Of a DNA stretch of 64,000 bases, positions 8,765 through 16,998 are shown piece by piece. How positions within the stretch are numbered: position 1 is the first letter of the stretch; every line of letters begins with the position of its first letter. The position numbers were made by a program, and so were the translations under genes. Source of the DNA: Bacteroides sp. (GTDB lineage: Bacteria > Bacteroidota > Bacteroidia > Bacteroidales > Bacteroidaceae); assembly GCA_021201335.1 (NCBI GenBank), contig JAJQFD010000016.1, positions 113,365 through 177,364 of the forward strand. The letters run 5' to 3'. The notes under the pieces were generated by a model. That model was not told where the DNA came from and did not search any database. It saw only the letters and a program-made list of their open reading frames with translations.

Positions 8765-10078
8765 ATGAAAATAGCAATTGTTGGAACAGGCTATGTGGGA
8801 TTAGTTACCGGGACTTGCTTTGCTGAAATTGGAGTTGATGTAACATGTGTAGATACAAATCCAAAAATAATTGATTCTCTGAAAAAGGGAGTTATTCCTA
8901 TTTATGAAAATGGGTTAGAAGACATGGTATTACGAAACTCTAAAGCGGGACGATTAAAATTTACAACTTCTCTGGAAAGTGTTTTAGATGATGTGGAAGT
9001 TATTTTCAGTGCTGTAGGTACTCCCCCTGATGAAGATGGAAGTGCCGACTTAAAATACGTACTGGAAGTAGCACGTACCATCGGTCGTAACATAAAAAAA
9101 TATGTATTGGTGGTAACCAAAAGTACTGTTCCAGTGGGAACTGCTATGAAAGTGAAAGCTGCCATAAAAGAAGAATTAGATAAGCGAGGTGTTGATGTTA
9201 AATTTGATGTGGCTTCTAATCCTGAATTTCTTAAAGAAGGAAATGCTATCAGTGATTTTATGAGCCCGAATAGAGTAGTTGTCGGAACAGAATCAAAGGA
9301 GGCAGAAAAGTTAATGACGAAACTGTATAAACCATTCCTGTTAAATAACTTCCGGGTCATATTCATGGATATTCCTTCTGCTGAGATGACCAAATATGCA
9401 GCAAATTCTATGTTGGCTACCCGTATCAGTTTTATGAATGATATAGCAAATCTTTGCGAATTAGTAGGTGCCGACGTTAACATGGTTCGTAGCGGTATTG
9501 GTTCTGATACCCGCATTGGCCGCAAGTTTTTATATCCAGGTATAGGGTATGGTGGCTCTTGTTTTCCCAAAGATGTAAAAGCATTGATTAAAACAGCTGA
9601 ACAAAACGGATATGAGATGCGGGTATTGAAAGCAGTAGAAGATGTTAATGATGACCAAAAAAGATTATTATTCAGTAAGTTGGAGAAGCATTTCGACGGA
9701 AATTTGAAAGGTAAAACAATTGCCTTGTGGGGACTTTCTTTCAAGCCCGAGACAGATGATATACGCGAAGCTCCTTCGATAATTCTTATTGATATGCTTT
9801 TGGAAGCAGGTTGTAATATCCGTGCTTATGATCCTGTGGCAATGGAAGAATCCAAACGAAAAATTAATAGCGATATATACTACGCTCATGACATGTATGA
9901 TGCAGTTCTGGATGCAGATGCATTAATGCTTATTACTGAATGGAAAGAATTCCGTTTGCCATCATGGGCCGTTATCAAAAAAGCCATGAATAACCAAGTT
10001 GTTCTAGATGGAAGAAATATTTATGAGAAGAGAGAAATAGAAGAAGCTGGTTTTACTTATTATTGTATAGGTAAATAA
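8765..10078 (+). CDS. ugd: UDP-glucose 6-dehydrogenase
   Basis: Oxidises UDP-glucose to UDP-glucuronate with two NAD+, supplying precursor for capsule and surface glycans. The track starts at a TTG (8732); the natural start is ATG 8765 (MKIAIVGTGYVGLVTG), giving 437 aa, the usual length. The N-terminal Rossmann fold has GTGYVG. Family motifs follow: NPEFLKEG (~155), the catalytic cysteine in YGGSCFPKD (Cys ~266), and the C-terminal UDP-binding domain with LSFKPETDDIREAPS. All key residues are present. It is a single gene with a strong terminator after it, not embedded in a capsule cluster. Confidence 0.97.
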   Translation: MKIAIVGTGYVGLVTGTCFAEIGVDVTCVDTNPKIIDSLKKGVIPIYENGLEDMVLRNSKAGRLKFTTSLESVLDDVEVIFSAVGTPPDEDGSADLKYVLEVARTIGRNIKKYVLVVTKSTVPVGTAMKVKAAIKEELDKRGVDVKFDVASNPEFLKEGNAISDFMSPNRVVVGTESKEAEKLMTKLYKPFLLNNFRVIFMDIPSAEMTKYAANSMLATRISFMNDIANLCELVGADVNMVRSGIGSDTRIGRKFLYPGIGYGGSCFPKDVKALIKTAEQNGYEMRVLKAVEDVNDDQKRLLFSKLEKHFDGNLKGKTIALWGLSFKPETDDIREAPSIILIDMLLEAGCNIRAYDPVAMEESKRKINSDIYYAHDMYDAVLDADALMLITEWKEFRLPSWAVIKKAMNNQVVLDGRNIYEKREIEEAGFTYYCIGK

Positions 10079-10099
10079 ATTACAAGAAAGAGTACTCTT

Positions 10100-10153
10100 A
10101 CTATATAATAAAAGCCTTTGTTCGGTATGAAACAAAGGCTTTTATTATATAGT
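10100..10153. terminator. Strong bidirectional terminator between ugd and the RNA helicase
   Basis: A 23-nt perfect inverted repeat (10100-10122 with 10131-10153) flanks an 8-nt loop. A GC-richer core (AAGCCTTTG) and A/T-rich flanks give a U-tract in either direction, as needed for these convergent genes. Confidence 0.92.
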
Positions 10154-10174
10154 AATGAGATTATTAAGAAAAGA

Positions 10175-11443
10175 TCATGAACTTTGTTTCTTTTTGGAAG
10201 CAAATGTTTTCTTTGATCTGTTGTTACTTTTGGGAGAAGTTTTTCTGGTACTACTTCTTGTGGAATTTCTTTTCCTTCCCGAATATATACGAGGATTATA
10301 TGCCGGCCCCTCTCCTAACTCTTCCGGTAGAGCGATTTTATAAACAGTTTTACCTAGAAAGTCTTCAATGCTTTTAAAACTGTTTTGCTCTTTCTCTCCC
10401 ACAAAAGTTATAGCAACACCATCGTTATTAGCACGGGCTGTTCTTCCAATCCGGTGAACATAATCTTCACTATCATTTGGAACATCAAAATTGATAACAG
10501 ACCGGATATCGTCAATATCAATTCCACGGGATACAATATCTGTGGCTACTAAAATATTAATTCTACTAGCTTTAAACTCATGCATAATGAACTCACGCTG
10601 GGACTGTTCCAGATCCGAGTGCATTTCTCCAACATTTAACTTCATCATCCTCAATGCTTTGGTCACTTCCTTTACCTTAATTTTGGAAGAAGCAAAGATA
10701 ATAACCCTTTCTGGTACTTTCTCTGCAAATAAACTTTGGATGATACCTAGTTTTTGCCGCTCATAACAAATATATGCCACCTGAATAATTTTATCAGCAG
10801 GGCGTGATACTGCTAATTTTATTTCGGCAGGATTTATAAGAATCGTTTCTGCCAGTTGCTGGATTTTGGTAGGCATAGTAGCAGAAAACATAATGGTCTG
10901 ACGTTCCTTGGGCAATTTTTTGACGATCTGCATTATATCTTCGTAAAATCCCATGTCTAACATACGGTCTGCTTCATCCAGAACAAAAAAAGAAACGCGG
11001 GACAAATCCACATACCCTAGGTTCAAATGAGCTAACAAACGCCCGGGAGTGGCAATCACCACATCCGCACCTAAAGTTAATCCTTTCTTTTGTTGTTCGA
11101 ATAAAACTCCATCATTTCCACCATATACAGCGACACTCGATGTGGAAGTAAAATAAGAGAACCCTTCCATCTGTTGATCGATCTGCTGGGCTAATTCCCG
11201 TGTAGGAGACATCACGATGCAATTTATAGCATCTTCAGGATAACCTCCCTGGCTCAATTTATTTAAAATGGGCACTAAAAAAGCAGCAGTTTTCCCCGTT
11301 CCCGTCTGTGCAACTGCAATTAAATCTTTTCCTTCCAGTATAACGGGAATTGCATGCTCCTGGATGGGCGTGCAATCATCAAAATGCATCGCGCCCAGTG
11401 CCTCTAATATATTATCTTCTAAATTTAACTCTGTAAACTTCAT
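10175..11443 (-). CDS. DEAD-box ATP-dependent RNA helicase, RhlE-like
   Basis: 422 aa. The helicase core runs from the Q motif (MHFDDCTPIQEHAIP) through Walker A (AQTGTGKTAAF, ~44-54), PTRELAQQ, ATPGR, DEAD (motif II), SAT (motif III), the C-terminal RecA domain (VATDIVSRGIDID) and HRIGRTAR (motif VI). The last ~45 residues are a basic, Ser/Arg/Lys-rich tail, likely for nonspecific RNA binding. Such enzymes act in ribosome assembly and mRNA turnover, especially in the cold. It lies 42 nt downstream of serB on the same strand but has a -7 box of its own in that gap. Confidence 0.95.
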   Translation of the reverse strand: MKFTELNLEDNILEALGAMHFDDCTPIQEHAIPVILEGKDLIAVAQTGTGKTAAFLVPILNKLSQGGYPEDAINCIVMSPTRELAQQIDQQMEGFSYFTSTSSVAVYGGNDGVLFEQQKKGLTLGADVVIATPGRLLAHLNLGYVDLSRVSFFVLDEADRMLDMGFYEDIMQIVKKLPKERQTIMFSATMPTKIQQLAETILINPAEIKLAVSRPADKIIQVAYICYERQKLGIIQSLFAEKVPERVIIFASSKIKVKEVTKALRMMKLNVGEMHSDLEQSQREFIMHEFKASRINILVATDIVSRGIDIDDIRSVINFDVPNDSEDYVHRIGRTARANNDGVAITFVGEKEQNSFKSIEDFLGKTVYKIALPEELGEGPAYNPRIYSGRKRNSTRSSTRKTSPKSNNRSKKTFASKKKQSS

Positions 11444-11465
11444 CTTCTCTTTTCAAAATTTGCTG

Positions 11466-11473
11466 CAAAGATA
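11466..11473 (-). promoter_or_regulatory. -7 element for the RNA helicase gene
   Basis: TATCTTTG on the minus strand, an exact TAnnTTTG match, lies between the serB stop and the helicase start, about 22 nt before its ATG. No good -33 TTTG was found. Confidence 0.5.
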
Positions 11474-11484
11474 ACTAAAATAGT

Positions 11485-12723
11485 TCAGAGTTTTCCTTGT
11501 TCGTCCAGGTATGAATCTTTAAAGCCCAGGAAATAGAGTACACCATCCAAACCAATCGTATTGATGGATTGCTTCGCATTAGCTACAACCTTCGGTTTGG
11601 CATGGAAAGCAATTCCCAAACCCGCTATTCCCAGCATAGGTAAATCATTGGCTCCGTCACCCACAGCAATGGTTTGTGCTATATCAACTTTTTCAACCTG
11701 AGCTATTAAGCGAAGTAACTCTGCTTTCCGTTTACCATCTACGACATCACCTAAATAATTTCCTGTTAGTTTATCGTCGACTATTTCCAGCTCATTGGCG
11801 TATACATAATCAATTCCATATTTATCTTGTAAATATCTGCCGAAATAAGTAAATCCACCAGAAAGAATAGCAATCTTATAACCATATCTTTTTAAGACGT
11901 ACATGAGCCGATCCACACCTTCAGTGATTGGCAAATTTTCTGCAATTTCCCGCATTACAGAAACATCTAATCCTTTTAACAAGGCAACACGCTCACGAAA
12001 ACTCTCTGTAAAATCAATCTCACCTCTCATGGCACGTTCCGTTATCTCCTTTACTTGTTCCCCTACTCCGGCACGTATAGCTAGTTCATCAATTACTTCT
12101 GTTTCAATTAAAGTAGAATCCATATCGAAACAAATCAGGCGACGCATTCTACGATACATATTATCCAATTGAAAGGAAAAATCCATTTGTAATTCCCTGG
12201 CAAGAATCATGAGTTGTTCTTGCATCTGCTGCCTGTCCTTGGGAGTACCGCGGACAGAGAATTCAATGCAAGCACGAATATTTCCTTTGGTCTCATCTAA
12301 TGGAATACGACCAGTTAAACGTTTAATCGCATCAATATTCATTCCCTGTTCGGCCAAGATACGAGTCACAGCAGCAATCTGCATCGCCGACAACTTCCGG
12401 CCTAGCAAGGTAAGTATATAGCGGTTCTTACCCTGCATTTTTACCCAATCCTCATATTCTTCTACTGAAATAGGAAAAAAATGAATAGTAACTCCTAAAG
12501 AAGTCGCTTTAAAAAGTAGCTCTTTCATAATAAATCCGGAATTCCGTTCATCACTTTTGAATAGAATTCCCAAAGAAAGTGTATTATGTATATCTGCTTG
12601 GCCTATATCTAAAATAGTGGTGTCATACTTAGCCAATGCTTCTGTAATTGAGGCTGTAAGGCCGGGTCGGTCTTCGCCAGTAATGCGGATCAGAATTAAT
12701 TCCGTTGTTGATAAACTTTCCAT
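11485..12723 (-). CDS. serB: Phosphoserine phosphatase with N-terminal ACT domains
   Basis: Catalyses the last step of serine synthesis, hydrolysis of O-phosphoserine. 412 aa. An N-terminal region (~7-180) carries two ACT-like folds (LILIRITGEDRPGLTASI; RYILTLLGRKLSAMQIAAV), probably for amino-acid sensing. The HAD phosphatase domain begins near residue 196 with the nucleophile motif DMDSTLIETEVIDELA, then SGGFTYFG and GDGANDLPML. All HAD motifs are intact. A -7-like TATTTTTG (complement of 12749-12756) lies about 26 nt upstream of the start. No other serine-pathway genes are adjacent. Confidence 0.96.
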   Translation of the reverse strand: MESLSTTELILIRITGEDRPGLTASITEALAKYDTTILDIGQADIHNTLSLGILFKSDERNSGFIMKELLFKATSLGVTIHFFPISVEEYEDWVKMQGKNRYILTLLGRKLSAMQIAAVTRILAEQGMNIDAIKRLTGRIPLDETKGNIRACIEFSVRGTPKDRQQMQEQLMILARELQMDFSFQLDNMYRRMRRLICFDMDSTLIETEVIDELAIRAGVGEQVKEITERAMRGEIDFTESFRERVALLKGLDVSVMREIAENLPITEGVDRLMYVLKRYGYKIAILSGGFTYFGRYLQDKYGIDYVYANELEIVDDKLTGNYLGDVVDGKRKAELLRLIAQVEKVDIAQTIAVGDGANDLPMLGIAGLGIAFHAKPKVVANAKQSINTIGLDGVLYFLGFKDSYLDEQGKL

Positions 12724-12826
12724 TCAAGAGATTAATTTATTGTTTATGCAAAAATAAGAAAAAAGAAATATTTATGCTAAATAACATAAAATATTAAGTA
12801 CTATTGAGTAGTTTTTTTCTTGTATA

Positions 12827-12859
12827 TTTGGAACTTAATGTAGTATATATTTATCTTTG
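12827..12859 (+). promoter_or_regulatory. Promoter for the thioredoxin-fold gene
   Basis: TTTG at 12827-12830 and TATCTTTG at 12852-12859, separated by 21 nt, match both consensus boxes. The upstream sequence TATATTTG (12823-12830) could itself act as a -7 box. The leader to the ATG at 12989 is about 120 nt, long for this window. Confidence 0.7.
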
Positions 12860-12876
12860 CAGTCGATTTCGAAATA

Positions 12877-12963
12877 AGGTAAAGAAAGCCAGACACTTCC
12901 CGCTTACTTTACCTGAGTTAAACTCTGGAATAGAAATCACTGCAGATTAACAGTTTTCCAGAG
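12877..12963 (+). promoter_or_regulatory. Structured 5' leader with two hairpins
   Basis: AGGTAAAG (12877-12884) pairs perfectly with CTTTACCT (12907-12914). CTCTGGAA (12923-12930) pairs perfectly with TTCCAGAG (12956-12963). Both 8-bp stems lie in the predicted untranslated leader of the thioredoxin-fold gene. I do not recognise a known riboswitch class. Confidence 0.45.
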
Positions 12964-12988
12964 ATAGTATTAACCAAAACCGAATTAC

Positions 12989-13486
12989 ATGAGGCATGTA
13001 AAATGGATTTTTGTTGTATTACTTATTAGTTCCTTGACTTCTTTCGTTGTGAAAGATAAACCTACCGGAGGTTTAAACGTTGGAGACGTAGCTCCAGATT
13101 TTAATATAAAAACTACGCAAAATGAGCAGACAAATAGCCTTAATTATATGAAAGGGAATTATGTTTTGCTAAGTTTCTGGGCAAGTTATGACGCGCAATC
13201 CCGGATGCTCAATGCCAGTTTGAGTAATGCCGTTCAAAAATTGTCTGACCATGATGTAGAAATGGTTTCCGTTTCATTTGACCCTTATGAGTCTGTATTT
13301 ACCGAAACCATTCGAAAAGATCAAATAGCCACTCCAAACTGTTTTGTAGAAACTAATGGAGAAAAATCCGGAATATTTAGAAAATATAACCTAAATAAAG
13401 GATTCACTAACTATTTACTAGATGGTAATGGCGTTATTATAGCCAAAAACATCGCTGCAGCACAACTTCCTAGTTATCTAAACTAA
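12989..13486 (+). CDS. Exported thioredoxin-fold (redoxin-like) protein without CXXC
   Basis: 165 aa. A hydrophobic N-terminus (FVVLLISSLTSFVV) acts as signal peptide or anchor. The mature part follows the AhpC/TlpA redoxin pattern: VGDVAPDFNIKT, NYVLLSFWASYDAQSR, VEMVSVSFDPYE and FTNYLLDGNGVIIAKN. The active-site position that reads WCxxC or WATWC in relatives is WASYDAQ, so both redox cysteines are missing. Only one Cys remains (PNCFVE). It therefore probably does not act as a disulfide reductase; a binding or structural role is possible. Single gene flanked by its own promoter and terminator. Confidence 0.8.
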   Translation: MRHVKWIFVVLLISSLTSFVVKDKPTGGLNVGDVAPDFNIKTTQNEQTNSLNYMKGNYVLLSFWASYDAQSRMLNASLSNAVQKLSDHDVEMVSVSFDPYESVFTETIRKDQIATPNCFVETNGEKSGIFRKYNLNKGFTNYLLDGNGVIIAKNIAAAQLPSYLN

Positions 13487-13572
13487 TATATTTGGTTTAA
13501 AGTTAACAGAAAGTCGAATTTCAATCTTCCTCCCGATTGAAATAATTCATTGAGGAAACAAATACAACAAAA

Positions 13573-13612
13573 TAATCCCGCTTGTATAAATGATATATAC
13601 AAAGCGGGATTT
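13573..13612 (+). terminator. Intrinsic terminator after the thioredoxin-fold gene
   Basis: AATCCCGCTTGTATA pairs with TATACAAAGCGGGATT (one bulged base), followed by TTTTC. The GC-rich core and T-tract fit Rho-independent termination. Confidence 0.85.
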
Positions 13613-13690
13613 TCTATTTTAAGGAAACTTATACCCTGTCCTTTTGAATATTATTTGCATAAAACATCGTGTCAGATCAAAATAATAGCA

Positions 13691-13698
13691 TAACTTTG
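13691..13698 (+). promoter_or_regulatory. -7 element before tdh
   Basis: TAACTTTG matches TAnnTTTG, 35 nt before the ATG at 13734. No TTTG at the ideal -33 distance. Confidence 0.45.
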
Positions 13699-13733
13699 AA
13701 TTTTAATATATAACCTTAATAAATCAACTTTAA

Positions 13734-14759
13734 ATGAAAGCCTTAGTAAAAGCTCGTCCCGAAAAAGGTTTATGGATGGAAGATGTTCCCATGCCTGAAG
13801 TAGGTGTAAATGATGTACTTATCAAAATTAAAAAAACTGCTATTTGTGGAACTGACTTACATATTTACCGATGGGATGACTGGTCTCAACGTACCATCAA
13901 AACTCCCCTGGTTATCGGACATGAATATGTAGGAACAGTAGTTGAAATCGGCAGAGGTGTAAGAAATATAAAAGAAGGTGATCGCGTTACTGGGGAAGGC
14001 CATATTGCTTGTGGATATTGCCGAAACTGTCGAAGGGGAAAAAAACATGTTTGCGAGAATACAATCGGTGTAGGTGTCAATAGAGACGGCGCTTTTGCTG
14101 AATACTTATCCATTCCTGCGGAAAATTTGGTTCACCTGGATTCACGGATTTCAGACGAAATGGCTAGTATTATGGATCCTTTTGGTAATGCTACACATAC
14201 GGCTCTTTCATTTCCAGTTGTTGGTGAAGATGTTCTGATTACCGGTGCCGGATTAATAGGTTCAATGGCAACCGCTATTTGTCGCTTTGCCGGAGCCAGA
14301 TATATTGTGGTGAGTGATCTGAGTGATTACCGGTTAGACATAGCTAAAAAAATGGGTGCTACTCTTACCATTAACCCAATGAAAGGAGAGACAGTAGAAA
14401 AAGCAGTAAAGGAACTCAAAATGAGCGGATTTGATATCGGTTTGGAAATGTCAGGATCCCCCAAAGCATTCAATGAAATGCTGGGTAGTATGTACAATGG
14501 ATCTAAAATTTCTTTATTAGGAATACAACCTGAAGGAACAGCAATCGATTGGGATAAAGTTATATTCAAAGCTCTTACATTAAAGGGCATTTATGGCCGG
14601 GAAATGTGGGAAACCTGGTATCAAATGGAGCAGATGCTTATTTCTGGCATCGATCTTTCTCCTATTGTCACTCACCGTTTCGGAATCGATGAATATCTGA
14701 AAGGATTTGAGATCATGGACGGTGGCGAATGTGGTAAAGTTATTTTAAATTGGGAATAA
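13734..14759 (+). CDS. tdh: L-threonine 3-dehydrogenase (zinc-dependent MDR family)
   Basis: Oxidises L-threonine to 2-amino-3-ketobutyrate with NAD+, the first step of threonine breakdown to glycine. 341 aa, as in E. coli Tdh. Catalytic zinc ligands are seen in ICGTDLHIY (Cys ~38) and GHEYVG (His/Glu ~63-64). The structural zinc loop has four cysteines in [15 protein letters not shown]. The Rossmann domain carries [13 protein letters not shown] (~165-177). The [10 protein letters not shown] segment is typical of Tdh rather than other alcohol or sorbitol dehydrogenases. The partner kbl is not adjacent. Single transcription unit. Confidence 0.92.
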   Translation: MKALVKARPEKGLWMEDVPMPEVGVNDVLIKIKKTAICGTDLHIYRWDDWSQRTIKTPLVIGHEYVGTVVEIGRGVRNIKEGDRVTGEGHIACGYCRNCRRGKKHVCENTIGVGVNRDGAFAEYLSIPAENLVHLDSRISDEMASIMDPFGNATHTALSFPVVGEDVLITGAGLIGSMATAICRFAGARYIVVSDLSDYRLDIAKKMGATLTINPMKGETVEKAVKELKMSGFDIGLEMSGSPKAFNEMLGSMYNGSKISLLGIQPEGTAIDWDKVIFKALTLKGIYGREMWETWYQMEQMLISGIDLSPIVTHRFGIDEYLKGFEIMDGGECGKVILNWE

Positions 14760-14780
14760 ACTAATACAAATTTCTATAGG

Positions 14781-14817
14781 AAATCGCCCGTACAAACACT
14801 CTATGCACGGGTGATTT
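14781..14817. terminator. Terminator after tdh
   Basis: An 11-bp stem (AAATCGCCCGT with ACGGGTGATTT, one G-U pair) encloses a 15-nt loop. It lies between convergent tdh and the nuclease-family pseudogene and can serve both. Confidence 0.8.
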
Positions 14818-14840
14818 TCGTGTATCATCCAATATAACTA

Positions 14841-15878
14841 TTACCATTCAAATGTAACTAATAATGCTTTATGATCCGTAGGCCATACTTCCCCTGACCT
14901 ATCGAGTATATCTTCTGCTTCTTCTTTTACGTGCTTACTATATGAGATGGAGCTATCTGGGCCCCAAATTATTGCTTCATTCACTTTCATCTGTCCGAAT
15001 GGTGCATAACAGATGAAATCAATTCGTTCCCGTTCATCTGATTCAGGTGCCTAGGTTAACTTCTGTACATCGATCAACTCATTATTAGAAGGGAATGTTA
15101 TTCCTGGATGGCTTACAGGATTCGGATAAATTTCCCAGCAAGCATCCATATAGCCTTCCGCTTCCAACATTTTACTTACTGTCCAGGGAATAACAAGACC
15201 ATGATGTTCATAAAGATCTTTCGAACTCTCAATCCAGTTAAGGTGAGACGGTTCCTTAAAATCGCCGCCAATCAATATAATACGTTCGTTTCTCCGATCT
15301 TCTGTAGCCTGTTCGATAATGGCTTTCATTCCATCGTCCCGACGGGATTTAACATTGTCAGACAAAATTGAATCTATATTCAATAGAGGCTCACGCTTTT
15401 TCCATGTTGAACCATCATATCCTTTAATATCATAATAAGTACAGTTCAGATAATCCAGATGGACTGTATAAAGGGCAATTTCCTGTCCATTCATATTTAT
15501 TAATGCACGATAAGCGCTTCCATGATCATCAATACATGGATACACTGTTAGAGAATCAACAATTGGATAACGAGAGAGTAAGCCGAAGTCATAACTATAA
15601 AAAGAATAAAACGGCTGTCCACGTTCTTTCAAAGATTGTACAATTCGATCACAAAAGCGAGTATTGTTGTAATTTCGCACTTCTCTTAAGGTAATAAAAT
15701 CTGCATCAGCAGCAATGATCTGATCAATAATAGCTTCATAGCCACCCGGAACTTTTGTTCCTTCTTGCCAGATATTGAATTGCAATATTTTAAAAGTTCA
15801 TACCTCTTTCTTCTTTACAGATGAAGTACATGCTAATAGCATACATGCCATAGCAGCAAGATAAAATAGTTTTTCCAT
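14841..15878 (-). pseudogene. Endonuclease/exonuclease/phosphatase family lipoprotein, two in-frame nonsense codons
   Basis: One 346-codon frame runs from ATG 15878 to TAA at 14841-14843. It is broken by TGA at codon 27 (15798-15800) and TAG at codon 276 (15051-15053). Reading through gives a lipoprotein signal (AAMACMLLAC), then the EEP fold: KILQFNIWQEGTK, DADFITLREV, ALYTVHLDY, LIGGDFKEPSH, and after the TAG, APESDERERIDFICYAP and WPTDHKALL with the terminal Asp-His. The TAG replaces the position that is usually Trp in the TWAPE motif (TGG to TAG). Catalytic Glu, Asp and His residues otherwise persist, so the decay looks recent. The track shows only the middle part (15051..15785). Confidence 0.9.
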
Positions 15879-15903
15879 AATAAGAAAAAAGAATGTTTAG
15901 ATA

Positions 15904-16995
15904 TTATTTTGGAGCTTTTCTATAAAGATATATGGCAATAAATGTATATACAATATTGGGAATCCAGACAGCCAGAACAGGAGGCATACTTCCATTCACA
16001 GCAAAAGTTGAAGAGATGGTCTGAAACAGGATTAATGAAAAACTTAGCCCCAACCCAATTCCCAAATGAAGCCCCATTCCCCCTTTTACTTTTCTGGAAG
16101 ATAAGGAAACTCCGATGGTGGTCAGAATAAAGGATGCGAAAGACATGGCAATACGACGATGATATTCAATTTCAAACTCCTTGATATTGGCAAAACCACG
16201 CCTTTTCTGCTTATCAATATATTCGCTAAGTTGTGGACTCGTAAGCATTTCCTGCTGGTTTCGGGCAATTAAAAAGTCAGAAGGCTCCATAATAATAATG
16301 GTATCCATCTGAGTTCCTGTAATGATATTCTCCTTAAGCCCTTTTAATTCGCGAATGGTATAATCTCTAATAGTCCATTTATAAGTTGAAGTCGTATCGT
16401 ATGTTATGCTACGTGCAGTAAGATGAGAAATCAGTTTTTTATCATCAAATTTATCCAATGAGAAACGAAAACCTGTATGATTATAATTCTGATATCTTTC
16501 AATATAAGCGATAACTCCTGAATCGACTTCCAGTTGTACATTTCGGGCAGATGTTGTTGCCCTTCTCTTTACGTATTTGTCTTCAAAAGCCAAACGGGTC
16601 ACACTACCTTGTGGAATAACATAAGATCCCAATATAAAAGTAACAATGGCAATTACTGCAGCCGAAATCATATATGGACGCATCATCCGCTTAAAGCTCA
16701 TCCCCGTGGAGAACATAGCAATAATCTCCGAGTTTTCAGCTAGCTTTGAGGTGAAGAATATTACTGAAATAAAGACGAAAAGTGGGCTAAATAGATTTGC
16801 AAAATAAGGGATAAAGTTGAGATAATAGTCAAATACGATAGCGTTCCAAGGTGCTTCATTTGTCATGAATTTATCTACTTTCTCATTGAAATCAAATACA
16901 ACAGCAATGGATATAATGAGAGCTATGGCAAATACATACGTGCCTAAAAATTTTTTAATAATATACCAGTCCAGTCGTTTGAGTATCTTGCCCAT
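15904..16995 (-). CDS. LptF/LptG family (YjgP/YjgQ) permease
   Basis: 363 aa inner-membrane protein, the permease partner of the LptB ATPase that extracts lipopolysaccharide and sends it across the periplasm. It has three N-terminal helices (FLGTYVFAIALIISIAVVF; FANLFSPLFVFISVIFF; PYMISAAVIAIVTFILG), a periplasmic beta-jellyroll-like middle (~125-265) and three C-terminal helices (SFASFILTTIGVSL; HLGIGLGLSFSLILF; AVWIPNIVYTFIAIYLY). The motif SEIIAMFSTGMSFKRMMRPY is characteristic. LptF and LptG cannot be separated without comparison. It lies 3 nt downstream of tgt, so lon-tgt-lptF/G appear to form an operon. Confidence 0.93.
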   Translation of the reverse strand: MGKILKRLDWYIIKKFLGTYVFAIALIISIAVVFDFNEKVDKFMTNEAPWNAIVFDYYLNFIPYFANLFSPLFVFISVIFFTSKLAENSEIIAMFSTGMSFKRMMRPYMISAAVIAIVTFILGSYVIPQGSVTRLAFEDKYVKRRATTSARNVQLEVDSGVIAYIERYQNYNHTGFRFSLDKFDDKKLISHLTARSITYDTTSTYKWTIRDYTIRELKGLKENIITGTQMDTIIIMEPSDFLIARNQQEMLTSPQLSEYIDKQKRRGFANIKEFEIEYHRRIAMSFASFILTTIGVSLSSRKVKGGMGLHLGIGLGLSFSLILFQTISSTFAVNGSMPPVLAVWIPNIVYTFIAIYLYRKAPK

Positions 16996-16998
16996 ATA

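Noticed and set aside
8902-9744. 280-aa minus-strand ORF
   Set aside because: Antisense to ugd, with Ser/Pro/Asn-rich composition typical of a shadow.
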